DNA of 64,000 nucleotides from Bacillus sp. SD075 (GCF_017355165.1 NZ_JADILK010000004.1:62001-126000), one strand, 5' to 3'. Positions 1 through 8,882 are shown, counted from the first letter of the stretch. Made by a program: numbers and translations. Notes: generated by a model from the letters alone, not told the origin.

Positions 1-2156
1 TCGAATGGCAAATAAATATGAAAGCTCGTCCCTTTTCCCACTTCGCTTTCCACTTCTATATAGCCATTGTGCTCTTCAATGATTTTATAGCTGACCATGA
101 GCCCCAGCCCGGTTCCTCTATCCTTCGTCGTATAAAAAGGTTCGCCCAATTTTTTTAACATTTCCGTAGAAATCCCCATGCCTTGGTCGGTTATTGAAAC
201 GCAAACGTATTTCTCTGAAAACCGGCTTGTTTTAATGTGAACAGCTCCGCCATCCGGCATGACTTCCAATGCATTTTTGATGATGTTAATGAACACTTGC
301 TTTAACTGGTTCGCTTCACATAAAACCTTAAATTCATCTTCTTCAAAGTCTGTCTCGAATTGAATATTTTCCAGCAGTGCCTGAGCGGCCAGTAATTCTA
401 GTGTCTCTCTCAATATGGTATGAACATCCTGTTTATAAATTTTTAGCGCCTGCGGCTTTGCCAATACCAAAAATTCAGTGATAATGGTTTCGATTCGCTT
501 AATTTCGGATGTAATCACATGAAAATACGTGGAAAACTCCCCTTTTACCCCATCTTCAAGCAACTGTATAAAACCTTTTAAGGCTGTCATTGGATTCCTG
601 ATTTCGTGAGCAATTCCGGCCGCCAGTTCACCAACGACATTCAAAGTATCCGATTTTCGAATTTGTTCCTGCATTTCGAGATTTTTACTCACATCACGGA
701 AAATGCTTAAATTCAGGTTCGAATATAAATTTTTCCTCGTCAAAAATTCAATATGCTTAACTCTTCCATCTTCGAATGTTATAGGAATGATGGAAGAGTA
801 GACCTCATGCTTATAAACATTTTCAATGTGATCGTTCAAGTCAGGAGCATTTTCAGGAATTTTTTCGATAAATCCCTTTACAGATAAAGAGAGCAGTTTG
901 CGCTTCGTAATCTCCAATATTTTCTGACCCGCTTCATTAATATCCGTGAACCCTTCATTATTCCATAAAATCAAGCCGTCTAATGTTCCCTCAAAAATCT
1001 TCCTGAACTTCTTCTCACTATCCCTTAATTCCTTTTCAATCAGCCAACGCTCGCTGACATTCCGAAAGATCGTTACGTTATATCCGTCACCCTCATGTTT
1101 TTTGGCAGTCAATTCAAGCAGTTTAATTTGGTTATTGGGCATTTTATAAATCAGCTCACCCCGCACCTGGGTGTCTCTTCCAAACGTCTCCATCATCTGA
1201 CCAAAATGGTGATTATTGCTGTACACGTATTTCCAGATATAACTGCCTATCAAATCCTCTCTGCTGGATTCGAATATTTTACATGCTGAATGATTGACCC
1301 GAAGAATGATCCCGTCATCATTCCAGAATATGATCGCATCCATGGACTGGTCGAATAGTTCCGCAAAAATCCGTTCGCTTGTCTCTAACTTTTTTTCTAT
1401 TAAATTCGATTCTGTGATTTTTCGAAGGACGGACATATATAATTCATTTCCTACCGTTGAACTTATCGAAAAAGTAAAATAATGCAGTTCATCCCCTACC
1501 TTTATCTCTACCTCTCCTTTGAAGTTCGACCCATCAAAGGCTCTTTGTATGCTTTCATCCCAATATCCCCTATAATCCGGGGATATGAGGTCACTCATAT
1601 TCTTACCGACGATCTCTTTTTTCGGGATGCCCAAGACATGGATAAAGGCATGGTTCACTTCCATTATTATTCCTGAACTGTCGAATAGAACGATGCTTTC
1701 TATGGCTGTATCGAAAATGTCCAAAAACATCTGCCTTGACACCCTAGTTTCCCTTGACGAAGAAACATTCAATGTCACATCCTCCAAACGATAGAATTGC
1801 TGTCCTTCGGTAAGTGAGCCTAAACGTATAAATTCTATTTGCTTAAGGGCTCCGGTATGTAGCTGGATAATTTGCCTTTCCCTTTCATTCGAGGTTTTTA
1901 GGGAACATGACACTTCCTGGTTATTTAATGGGATGACATCGAGAAAATCAGTTAACTTCATGAACTTCAGCTGATCTATCGCTGTTTCCAGCAGGGAACA
2001 AGCGGCAGCATTGGCATAAGTGAAACGCAGTTCCTCATCAACCCTAATAAAAGGTTCTGACATCGAATTGAAAATGTTCAAAAACCCTTCGATCTGATTA
2101 TTCAATTTTAAGATTTCCTGTTTATATTCAGTTTCATTCTCATAATCGATATTCAT
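1..2156 (-). CDS. PAS-domain sensor histidine kinase (3' end cut by window edge)
   Basis: I translated this open frame directly; its start is the ATG at 2154-2156 behind a GAGGGGGG ribosome binding site, and at least 718 codons are present with no stop before the window edge. Several PAS-like sensor segments come first (for example GIIMEVNHAFIHVLG and GIILRVNHSACKIFE), with no obvious membrane segment. The HisKA H-box AHEIRNPMTALKGF lies near residue 517, followed by N-, G1- and G2-box motifs (IKNALEVMPDGG, DQGMGIS, GTGLGLMVSYKIIEEH). It should autophosphorylate on the H-box histidine and pass phosphate to a response regulator. No regulator gene is adjacent, the arrangement typical of Bacillus sporulation-type kinases (KinA/KinE), so a phosphorelay role is inferred. 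The protein almost certainly ends within a few codons beyond base 1. Confidence 0.9.
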   Translation of the reverse strand, partial: MNIDYENETEYKQEILKLNNQIEGFLNIFNSMSEPFIRVDEELRFTYANAAACSLLETAIDQLKFMKLTDFLDVIPLNNQEVSCSLKTSNERERQIIQLHTGALKQIEFIRLGSLTEGQQFYRLEDVTLNVSSSRETRVSRQMFLDIFDTAIESIVLFDSSGIIMEVNHAFIHVLGIPKKEIVGKNMSDLISPDYRGYWDESIQRAFDGSNFKGEVEIKVGDELHYFTFSISSTVGNELYMSVLRKITESNLIEKKLETSERIFAELFDQSMDAIIFWNDDGIILRVNHSACKIFESSREDLIGSYIWKYVYSNNHHFGQMMETFGRDTQVRGELIYKMPNNQIKLLELTAKKHEGDGYNVTIFRNVSERWLIEKELRDSEKKFRKIFEGTLDGLILWNNEGFTDINEAGQKILEITKRKLLSLSVKGFIEKIPENAPDLNDHIENVYKHEVYSSIIPITFEDGRVKHIEFLTRKNLYSNLNLSIFRDVSKNLEMQEQIRKSDTLNVVGELAAGIAHEIRNPMTALKGFIQLLEDGVKGEFSTYFHVITSEIKRIETIITEFLVLAKPQALKIYKQDVHTILRETLELLAAQALLENIQFETDFEEDEFKVLCEANQLKQVFINIIKNALEVMPDGGAVHIKTSRFSEKYVCVSITDQGMGISTEMLKKLGEPFYTTKDRGTGLGLMVSYKIIEEHNGYIEVESEVGKGTSFHIYLPF

Positions 2157-2424
2157 ATTAACCCCCCTCATCAACACCCATACTTACCAACTTTATTCGA
2201 CATCCATCTTGATTTTCCTCGGTATTTTTCGAAAATCGGCATAATCCCAAATTTTTACTATGTATCAATATATAGTATATTGAATCCTATAAACCTTAGC
2301 GTTAAGCTTAATTTAAGGTTTTTATAATAAATTTAATAAATATTGATTTAGTACAAGGTATTTAGGGTATAAGAAATAACAATGCTTTCTAGCTACCTTA
2401 AAAATTTATTAAATGGAGGCAACA

Positions 2425-3450
2425 ATGAAACAACGTGATTTTTTCTTCGATAACGCCAAGTTCATTCTTATGGCTTTTGTCGTCTTTGGACATTTGCTGA
2501 ATACGTATATACATGACAGTGAAACGATATATGCTTTATATAAAACCATTTATTCCTTTCACATGCCTGCCTTTATCTTTGTTTCAGGGTTCTTTGCGAA
2601 AGGTTTTTATCAAAAAGGGTATTTAGGTAAAATTACTAAAAAACTGATTTTGCCCTACATCATATTCCAATTGATATATACCGTTTACTATTATTTTTTA
2701 TATGAACGTTCTGCCATCACCGTAGACCTGCTTGACCCCCAATGGTCGCTATGGTTCTTAATCAGTTTATTTTGTTGGAACATCATGCTGCTTGGTTTCT
2801 CAAAGCTAAAGCCAGCAGTAGGCATAGGTTTATCATTTTTAATCGCATTGTTGATTGGATATATTGACATTGTCTCCAATTACCTTAGTCTCTCCAGGAC
2901 ATTCGTTTTTTTCCCGATGTTTTTGATCGGGTACCATTTAAGCAAGGAACATTTAAAAAAACTATTCACACCCAAAGTTCGTTTGGCTTCATTTTGTTTC
3001 ATGTTAGTTATTTTTATCGGTTTCTATTTAAATACCGATATCAATTATAAATGGCTGTTCGGTTCGAAACCATATGCCGAACTTGAAGATGCGACAATCG
3101 TGTCCATGTTTAAACGTCTGGGATTTTATGGATTGAGCATAATTTCAGTGTTCAGCTTCCTTTCGTTCATTCCACGCAGACAATATTTCTTTACTAACTG
3201 GGGTAAACAAACCCTTTATGTCTATCTGCTTCACGGTTTCTTCATTCGGTTCTTCCGTGAAAGCACCCTACAGGAATACTTCAGCAATACAGAGAGCTTT
3301 ATCATGCTTGCCGTTCTCTCTTTCTTGATTACCGTGTTATTATCAAGTGAAATGATCGCTACCATGGCCCAGCCGATCATCGAATTGAAGGCGACCAAAA
3401 CAAAACGTTTCATGACTAAAACGAAAGAGTATATTAAACAAGCTTTTTAA
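2425..3450 (+). CDS. Membrane acyltransferase, family 3 (O-acetyltransferase-like)
   Basis: A 341-residue multi-spanning protein of the acyltransferase-3 family, which moves acetyl or other acyl groups to cell-surface sugars or lipids. The N-terminal DFFFDNAKFILMAFVVFGHL is the family hallmark (D..K...M..V..GH), and HMPAFIFVSGFFAKG follows at about residue 45. About ten hydrophobic segments fill the chain. An in-frame ATG at 2413 precedes this one, but the GGAGG at 2415-2419 lies between them and sits 5 nt from the ATG at 2425, so I start at 2425. It resembles the fucose 4-O-acetylase-like group of Bacillus. A terminator follows directly, so it is probably monocistronic. The substrate cannot be read from sequence. 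Confidence 0.82.
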   Translation: MKQRDFFFDNAKFILMAFVVFGHLLNTYIHDSETIYALYKTIYSFHMPAFIFVSGFFAKGFYQKGYLGKITKKLILPYIIFQLIYTVYYYFLYERSAITVDLLDPQWSLWFLISLFCWNIMLLGFSKLKPAVGIGLSFLIALLIGYIDIVSNYLSLSRTFVFFPMFLIGYHLSKEHLKKLFTPKVRLASFCFMLVIFIGFYLNTDINYKWLFGSKPYAELEDATIVSMFKRLGFYGLSIISVFSFLSFIPRRQYFFTNWGKQTLYVYLLHGFFIRFFRESTLQEYFSNTESFIMLAVLSFLITVLLSSEMIATMAQPIIELKATKTKRFMTKTKEYIKQAF

Positions 3451-3453
3451 ATA

Positions 3454-3488
3454 AAACGGATGAAGCATTTTCTGCTTTATCCGTTTTT
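3454..3488 (+). terminator. Intrinsic terminator of the acyltransferase gene
   Basis: A 14-bp near-perfect stem (AAACGGATGAAGCA with TGCTTTATCCGTTT) with a 5-nt loop and a T-run begins 3 bases after the stop codon. Confidence 0.85.
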
Positions 3489-3608
3489 TAAAATTCCATT
3501 TCATTTTGACTTCAAGCTGAAAAGATTCCCCGTCAAAACCATAACTCATTTTTCAAATGGAGCATGCTATGGTAAAATTACTCGTTAGTGCTTGTTGGCT
3601 TAAAAGAC

Positions 3609-3650
3609 ATGTACACGAAAGGAGTCAGGCGTTTCTTTTACGCCCTTTAA
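3609..3650 (+). other. Possible 13-codon leader ORF and RBS hairpin before the radical SAM gene
   Basis: An ATG at 3609 opens a 13-codon frame (MYTKGVRRFFYAL) that stops at 3648-3650, three bases before the radical SAM start codon and in the same frame. The only good ribosome binding site for the main gene (AAAGGAG, 3618-3624) lies inside it, 29 nt from the ATG. A 5-bp hairpin (GGCGT 3628-3632 with ACGCC 3640-3644) separates them and would shorten the gap to about 12 nt when folded. Either hairpin-assisted spacing or reinitiation after a leader is possible; I cannot tell which. Confidence 0.35.
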
Positions 3651-3653
3651 CAT

Positions 3654-5414
3654 ATGAATATAATAATCAGTACTCTTAACGCAAAATATATCCATACATC
3701 GCTATCCATCCGATATTTAAAAGCTTATGCCCAGCCAGATTATGATGTGCAGCTGGCAGAATATACGATAAAAGATCCAATTATGAACATAGTTGGCGAC
3801 CTTCATTCCAAAAAACCTGATGTCATAGGGTTCAGCTGCTATATTTGGAACATCGAGGAAACAATGAAAGTAATAGCCACGCTTAAGAAGATCAATCCAG
3901 AATTGATTATCATTCTCGGCGGACCTGAAGTCACCTATGATGTTGGTGAATGGCTTGATCAGATTCCCGGGGCTGATTTCATCGTAATTGGCGAAGGTGA
4001 AGTCACCTTCAAGGCCCTTCTATCTGAAATAGAAGGTTCGAATGATTATAAGAAGATCGGCGGCATTGCGTATCGACAAGAAGGAAAAAAAATCATCCAG
4101 CCTCAGAACGGCAAGGTTGATTTAAAATCCCTTCCTTCTCCATATCGTTTGAAGGAAGACCGTGGCGACCTATCTAAACGTGTCACCTATATCGAAACTA
4201 GCAGAGGTTGCCCGTTCAGCTGCCAATTTTGCCTTTCATCTATTGAAGTGGGTGTCAGGTATTTTGATCGTGAAAAGATTAAAGAAGAGATCAGATACCT
4301 TATGGCTAATGGTGCAAAGACCATTAAGTTCGTTGACCGAACCTTCAATATCAGCCGTAGCTATGCCATGGAAATGTTTCATTTCTTAATCGATGAACAT
4401 CTTCCCGGGGTGGTTTTCCAGTTCGAGATCACGGCAGACATCATGCGTCCGGAAGTTATCCAGTTCTTGAACGATAATGCCCCCGCAGGGCTGTTCCGCT
4501 TCGAAATAGGGGTACAATCGACGAATGATCATACGAATGATCTAGTAATGAGAAGGCAGAATTTCGAAAAACTGACCAGAACCGTAACCATGGTAAAAGA
4601 AGGGCAGAAAATTGATCAGCATTTAGACCTTATTGCCGGTTTGCCAGAAGAAGATTATCGTTCTTTCAGAAAGACTTTCAATGATGTGTTCGAGCTCAGA
4701 CCCGAAGAGATGCAGCTTGGTTTCTTAAAGATGCTTCGTGGCACTGGCTTACGGATACGTGCCGATGAACACCAATATATATACAGCGAACATGCTCCCT
4801 ATGAAATCCTAGGAAATAATGTTTTATCCTTTGATGACATTGTCCGTATTAAACAAGTTGAAGATGTCCTTGAAAAGTACTGGAACGATCATAGAATGGA
4901 TCATACCACGGAATATCTTGTCAAAACGGTATTTCAATCACCATTCGACTTCTTTCAAGATTTCGGTACCTATTGGGATGAACAAGGATGGGCACGAATC
5001 GGACATCAGCTTGAAGACTTGTTCAGACGTTTACAGCAGTTTTTGGCTTCACGGCAATCTACTGAACTGAAAACCATTATCGGACTCATGAAATTGGATT
5101 ATTTTATGAATCAAAAATATAAACCACGTAAACCTTGGTGGGAAGCTTCATTAGATAAAAATGGGCGGAAAGAGATATATGAAGGTATTCTTAATAAGCC
5201 TGAGCAGCTCGGTTCCTCTTTCACAGCTTTGGCACTTAATGAAAAAGAAATACACAAACACACATTGCTCGAGGCACTTCCCTTTGATTTGGAAACGTAT
5301 TTAGCTGAGGGAACATTGGTCGAGAAACCATCGATCATGCTTGCCTATTTTGATCCGAGTGGTAAGGGCTCAACGATTTTTCCTCTCTCAAAATCCGGTA
5401 GCATCATTTTTTAA
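3654..5414 (+). CDS. B12-binding-domain radical SAM protein with DUF4080-like C-terminus
   Basis: This 586-residue protein has an N-terminal cobalamin-binding-like alpha/beta domain (about residues 1-140, with IIILGGPEVTYD and FIVIGEGEVTF). A radical SAM core follows, starting with the iron-sulfur motif RGCPFSCQFC, giving Cys186, Cys190 and Cys193 in CxxxCxxC spacing. The C-terminal 200 residues match what I recall as DUF4080. The domain order is that of cobalamin-dependent radical SAM methyltransferases, but no substrate is known to me and methyl transfer is not shown. The start is fixed because an in-frame stop at 3648 lies just upstream. The gene stands alone, with an unusual leader region before it and a strong terminator after it. 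Confidence 0.88.
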   Translation: MNIIISTLNAKYIHTSLSIRYLKAYAQPDYDVQLAEYTIKDPIMNIVGDLHSKKPDVIGFSCYIWNIEETMKVIATLKKINPELIIILGGPEVTYDVGEWLDQIPGADFIVIGEGEVTFKALLSEIEGSNDYKKIGGIAYRQEGKKIIQPQNGKVDLKSLPSPYRLKEDRGDLSKRVTYIETSRGCPFSCQFCLSSIEVGVRYFDREKIKEEIRYLMANGAKTIKFVDRTFNISRSYAMEMFHFLIDEHLPGVVFQFEITADIMRPEVIQFLNDNAPAGLFRFEIGVQSTNDHTNDLVMRRQNFEKLTRTVTMVKEGQKIDQHLDLIAGLPEEDYRSFRKTFNDVFELRPEEMQLGFLKMLRGTGLRIRADEHQYIYSEHAPYEILGNNVLSFDDIVRIKQVEDVLEKYWNDHRMDHTTEYLVKTVFQSPFDFFQDFGTYWDEQGWARIGHQLEDLFRRLQQFLASRQSTELKTIIGLMKLDYFMNQKYKPRKPWWEASLDKNGRKEIYEGILNKPEQLGSSFTALALNEKEIHKHTLLEALPFDLETYLAEGTLVEKPSIMLAYFDPSGKGSTIFPLSKSGSIIF

Positions 5415-5415
5415 G

Positions 5416-5452
5416 AATAAGGACGGACCCAAAAATTGGGTCCGTCCTTATT
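5416..5452. terminator. Bidirectional intrinsic terminator
   Basis: A perfect 16-bp stem (AATAAGGACGGACCCA and its complement, 5-nt loop) lies between the convergent radical SAM gene and the small minus-strand gene, with T-runs on both sides. It can serve both. Confidence 0.9.
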
Positions 5453-5598
5453 TACTTATCACTATCGCGTTTTTTATTTTCTTTTGCCAAAATTTCATAT
5501 ATTTTGGTTGCGTTCATATCACCGCTGAATTCAATACCAAATTCAGTTTGTACATGTTTTCCCGTCTTTTCCTGGATGTTCTGTTTTTCTTTATCCAT
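5452..5598 (-). CDS. Small acidic/basic protein with gamma-SASP-like motif (48 aa)
   Basis: A 48-residue frame whose ATG overlaps the stop of the upstream small gene (TAATG), so the two are translationally coupled. Its middle reads TEFGIEFSGDMNATKI, which resembles the repeated F-G-T-E-F-A-S-E-T-N-A segment of gamma-type small acid-soluble spore proteins, where the GPR protease cuts. The family call rests on this short motif only. If right, the protein is an amino-acid store broken down at germination, and expression would be expected late in the forespore. An AAGGAAG site inside the upstream gene precedes the start. I do not recognise a named family. Confidence 0.6.
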   Translation of the reverse strand: MDKEKQNIQEKTGKHVQTEFGIEFSGDMNATKIYEILAKENKKRDSDK

Positions 5599-5756
5599 TA
5601 ACTTCTTCCTTTTCTGCCTTGCTTTGAGTTACGGTTGGCACCTTTCATTGCGTTTTCCTCCATTGCGAACTCATTGGAAAATTCATTTTCAGCTTGGTTT
5701 CTTTTTGGCGTTTTACTTGCTTTGACAGCACCATCCACATTGGCTTTCCGTTTCAT
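5598..5756 (-). CDS. Small basic protein, SspO-like candidate spore protein (52 aa)
   Basis: A 52-residue lysine/arginine-rich frame starting MKRKANVDG and ending RKGRS. The KRKAN start and the ENEFSNEFAMEENA segment recall SspO and gamma-type small spore proteins from memory, and its partner downstream carries a similar EF..EF motif. The ATG at 5756 is chosen over that at 5762 because GGGTGG ends 6 nt before it. It overlaps the next gene by one base. A forespore role is inferred; an alternative is an unrelated small basic protein. No recognisable forespore promoter was confirmed. Confidence 0.55.
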   Translation of the reverse strand: MKRKANVDGAVKASKTPKRNQAENEFSNEFAMEENAMKGANRNSKQGRKGRS

Positions 5757-5877
5757 TTTCATCCACCCTTTTTAAAATAGTTTCATTTTAGAATGGGGTA
5801 AAAATGCCTGAAATTATTCAGGGATAATATAGGGACAGACGAGAAAAATAACCGTAAAACGGAAAGGAAGTCACTAT

Positions 5878-6213
5878 ATGAAAAAGAAATTGGATTCACC
5901 CATTCTCGACAATACACAACCACACCAAATTAACGCACCAAGCTTTAAGGGAACCGGCATAAGACCACAGGCACCATTCGTCAATGATTATGGAGTCGTC
6001 ATTGGCGACAGTAAATATGCATCTGAAAACTCACCGCTTGAAAATTGGAACGAAGATACAGACCCGGAAATCATGGCTGGAGACGAATGGATACACCCCA
6101 CCAATGATATAGGGTGGAATTCAACTGAAAACCGTGAACTGTTAGAGGCTAAAAAAGCGCCGCAGCCACCTTTCATGCACCCCGATAAAGATGTTGGCAT
6201 CGATACGGATTAA
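5878..6213 (+). CDS. DUF3905-like small protein (111 aa)
   Basis: A soluble, acidic 111-residue protein rich in Pro, Asp, Asn and Trp, with no membrane segment. The C-terminal APQPPFMHPDKDVGIDTD and the central DEWIHPTNDIGWN match what I remember of the DUF3905 family of Bacillus, which has no known function; that assignment is from memory. AAGGAAG ends 8 nt before the ATG. It stands alone, divergent from the small spore-protein-like pair. Confidence 0.65.
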   Translation: MKKKLDSPILDNTQPHQINAPSFKGTGIRPQAPFVNDYGVVIGDSKYASENSPLENWNEDTDPEIMAGDEWIHPTNDIGWNSTENRELLEAKKAPQPPFMHPDKDVGIDTD

Positions 6214-6258
6214 GGCGTTCTAGAAGGTCAAATGACAGTGAAATCACATTAACCTACA

Positions 6259-6281
6259 AGGGGTGCTCTTATACCCCTTAT
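6259..6281. terminator. Weak hairpin between convergent genes
   Basis: AAGGGGT pairs with ACCCCTT around an 8-nt loop between the DUF3905-like gene and the convergent oxidoreductase. The T-runs are poor, so termination is tentative. Confidence 0.35.
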
Positions 6282-6283
6282 TC

Positions 6284-7261
6284 TCATTTAACCTGCAAAA
6301 TCAACTTACCTTTCGTTTGACGGGCGTTCATTTCCTCATGAACGGCTGCTGCCTTTTCAATTGGGTAGATTCCGCCGATAGTCAGCTTGAGTTCTCCAGA
6401 CACGACGTAAGAAAAAAGTTCTTCAATGCTAGGCAACAGCAATTCTGGGTGTTTCATGATTTGTGGCAGAAAAAAACCTACGACGCATTGATTTCGTCTC
6501 ATTAATTGCTGCGGGTTCATCGTATAAGGCTTACGACTGGCATTACCAAAAACAACCAGACGTCCGAATGGAGCCAAACATTTCAATGTTTTATTGAAAA
6601 TATCCCCTCCAGCCATTTCCAACGCCACGTCTACTCCCTTCTCTCCCGTGACCTCACGGACTTTCATTTCCCATCCTTCTTTCGTGTAATCGATAAGTTC
6701 ATCTGCCCCCATCTCTTTAGCCAGTTCCAACTTTTCCACTGTGCTGGCGGTGGCTATCACTTTTCCAGCCCCGAAGATTTTGGCTAACTGTACGGCAATC
6801 GTTCCCACTCCACCTGCAGCAGCATGGACCAATACTGTTTCCCCCTGTTGCATGCGTCCCATTGTCTTTAGAATATGATAGGCGCTCAGACCTTGGAGGG
6901 GCAGGGCAACAGCTTCATGGAACTGAATGGCATCAGGAAGCGGAATGGATGAGAATTCATCAGAAAGGGCATATTCTGAATATCCACCCGATTCAATTAA
7001 ACTCACGACCCTTGTACCAGTTTTGATTTTGGTCACCTTTCCACCAACTTCCACCACTACGCCAGCCACCTCCGCACCTGGAATGAACGGAAGTGGCGTA
7101 GGTACTACATATTGCCCTTCCCTTCTGGCTGTATCTGCATAATTGACGCCGACACAATCGATTTCAATCAGAACTTCATGCCCGGTTGGCACGGGTCTTT
7201 CCCTTTCAGTCAATTTCAGTACTTCCGGTCCGCCGTATTCTTCAAAATGAATAGCCCTCAT
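6284..7261 (-). CDS. Zinc-independent quinone oxidoreductase-type MDR (NADPH:quinone/enoyl reductase)
   Basis: A 325-residue medium-chain reductase. It has an N-terminal GroES-like domain (about residues 1-125) and a nucleotide-binding Rossmann fold with AAAGGVGTIAVQLAK at about residue 148. The cysteine/histidine zinc ligands of alcohol dehydrogenases are missing, as in quinone reductases and enoyl-thioester reductases. The frame extends upstream, but GGAGGGG ends 5 nt before the ATG at 7261, which gives the family-typical start MRAIHFEEYGG. It is the last gene of the acyl-CoA cluster, 16 bp after the hydratase gene. Reduction of an enoyl-CoA or enone intermediate with NADPH is plausible but not proved. 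Confidence 0.82.
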   Translation of the reverse strand: MRAIHFEEYGGPEVLKLTERERPVPTGHEVLIEIDCVGVNYADTARREGQYVVPTPLPFIPGAEVAGVVVEVGGKVTKIKTGTRVVSLIESGGYSEYALSDEFSSIPLPDAIQFHEAVALPLQGLSAYHILKTMGRMQQGETVLVHAAAGGVGTIAVQLAKIFGAGKVIATASTVEKLELAKEMGADELIDYTKEGWEMKVREVTGEKGVDVALEMAGGDIFNKTLKCLAPFGRLVVFGNASRKPYTMNPQQLMRRNQCVVGFFLPQIMKHPELLLPSIEELFSYVVSGELKLTIGGIYPIEKAAAVHEEMNARQTKGKLILQVK

Positions 7262-7277
7262 CTTTACCCCTCCCTTT

Positions 7278-8057
7278 TTAATTTCCTGTGAATTCCGGTT
7301 TTCTTTTTTCTTTGAATGCTGCAATTCCCTCCTGATGATCTTCTGTGGAGGCCATCAAGGTTTGCGTGATACGTTCCTGTTCGAGTATTTCATCAATTGT
7401 AGCCGTAAATGAATGGCTAACGAGCTTTTTTATCATCCCATATGCTTTTGTCGGTCCTTTTGCCAGCTTTTCCGCAAGTTTCAATGATTCCTCTTCAAGT
7501 TGATTGAGTGGATATATATAATTAATGACACCTAACTGGTATAAGCGTTCCGCAGAAATTGGCTCGGCAGAAAAAAAGAGCTGCTTTGCAAGGTGGGGCC
7601 CTACTAATTTAGGTAAAAAATACGAACCCCCTCCATCAGAGATCAGGCCTACTTGTGAAAAACTCATGGCAAATTGACTATCATCGGAAGCCACGATCAA
7701 ATCACATGCGAGTGCCAAATTGAATCCTGCCCCTGCCGCAAATCCATGGACGGCAGCTATTACGGGAACCTCGGAAGCATCCAGAGCCAATATGCATTCA
7801 TTCATTCTGCCAACATGATCATACAATTGACCTGCAGAGGCCTTCCCCATTGATTTAACGTCACCTCCTGCAGTGAAAGACCTTCCCGCCCCTTTGATGA
7901 TGACTGCCCTTATATGTGGTGATTGTTTTACGTCCTTAATCGCTTTCGTTAAGCTTGATATCATTTCCGGACTAAATGCATTCAAGCTTTCCGGACGATT
8001 CAAAGTCAGAATCATTACATTATCGATTACTTCTGTCAATAAGTGTTCTTTTAACAT
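7278..8057 (-). CDS. Enoyl-CoA hydratase/isomerase family protein lacking the usual catalytic glutamates
   Basis: A 259-residue crotonase-fold protein with the oxyanion-hole segments GRSFTAGGDVKSM and AAGAGFNLALACD. In classic hydratases two glutamates do the chemistry, one in GGGCE and one in PEVxLG. Here the matching places read GAGFN and SQVGL, so neither glutamate is present. An Asp in ISDGGGSYFLPKLVG is placed as in PaaG-type isomerases. It is therefore more likely a double-bond isomerase or another crotonase activity than a hydratase. The cluster also holds a canonical hydratase at 11155-11934, which supports a separate role. It is preceded by AAGGGG and lies 17 bp after the SDR gene. 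Confidence 0.82.
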   Translation of the reverse strand: MLKEHLLTEVIDNVMILTLNRPESLNAFSPEMISSLTKAIKDVKQSPHIRAVIIKGAGRSFTAGGDVKSMGKASAGQLYDHVGRMNECILALDASEVPVIAAVHGFAAGAGFNLALACDLIVASDDSQFAMSFSQVGLISDGGGSYFLPKLVGPHLAKQLFFSAEPISAERLYQLGVINYIYPLNQLEEESLKLAEKLAKGPTKAYGMIKKLVSHSFTATIDEILEQERITQTLMASTEDHQEGIAAFKEKRKPEFTGN

Positions 8058-8074
8058 TTACCCATCCCCTTTTT

Positions 8075-8854
8075 CTATTTGATCAACCAGCCGCCATCCA
8101 CCAATAAATCCGTCCCAGTCATATAGGAAGCCTCCGGGGAGGCAGCAAAGGTAATGACATTACTTATTTCCTCCGCTTTCCCCACTCTTTCCAGTGCCGT
8201 GTTCCGTTGAATGGCCTTTACGAATTTTTCATTCTGCAATCCATCCTCCGTTAACGGAGTTTCGATGAAACCTGGTGATACGGAATTGACCCGAATGCCT
8301 ACTGCAGCAAACTCCAGTGCCAATGATTTCGTTAAACTGATGACTCCGGCTTTAGCAGAGCTATAATGCGGAATGAATGCCCCTGCCTGATGCCCTGACA
8401 GTGAAGCCACATTCACGATTGCTCGATTGATAGAGCCTTCATTTCCACTGCCCGCTCCTTCTTCCATCAATTTCCCCAGGTACTTTGAAACTAGAAAGAC
8501 ACTTTTCAAATTGACATGTTGAATCATATCCCAATCAGCTTCAGATGTATCCAAGAGCTTCGAGGACTTGGATCCACCTGCGTTATTGATTAAAATGTGA
8601 AGGTCACGATATTGTTCCTTCACATACATCGCAAGCTCTATTACATCTTCCTCGACGGTAACATCTGCAGGAAAAATGTCGGCCACGGGAATCGTGTGCC
8701 TTGCATTGATCTCTGCAGCTGCTTCCTCCAGCTTTCCTTTCGTCCGCCCTACCAACAACACCTTTGCCCCTTCGTCCGACAAGCGCATCGCTGTAGCTTT
8801 CCCAATACCAGATCCTGCACCTGTCACCACCGCTATTGACTGTGAAAATCTCAT
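8075..8854 (-). CDS. Short-chain dehydrogenase/reductase (FabG-like)
   Basis: A 259-residue classic SDR that should oxidise or reduce a hydroxyl or keto group with NAD(P). It shows the cofactor motif VTGAGSGIGKA, NNAGG, the catalytic Ser in NVASLSG, and Tyr/Lys in HYSSAKAG. The C-terminus GTDLLVDGGWL is typical. I start at ATG 8854 because AAGGAG ends 8 nt upstream; a GTG at 8863 is too close. It is one of two SDRs in the acyl-CoA cluster. A 3- or 4-hydroxyacyl substrate is inferred from context. Confidence 0.85.
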   Translation of the reverse strand: MRFSQSIAVVTGAGSGIGKATAMRLSDEGAKVLLVGRTKGKLEEAAAEINARHTIPVADIFPADVTVEEDVIELAMYVKEQYRDLHILINNAGGSKSSKLLDTSEADWDMIQHVNLKSVFLVSKYLGKLMEEGAGSGNEGSINRAIVNVASLSGHQAGAFIPHYSSAKAGVISLTKSLALEFAAVGIRVNSVSPGFIETPLTEDGLQNEKFVKAIQRNTALERVGKAEEISNVITFAASPEASYMTGTDLLVDGGWLIK

Positions 8855-8882
8855 CCCCTTCACTCCTTATCTGGATTTTTAA

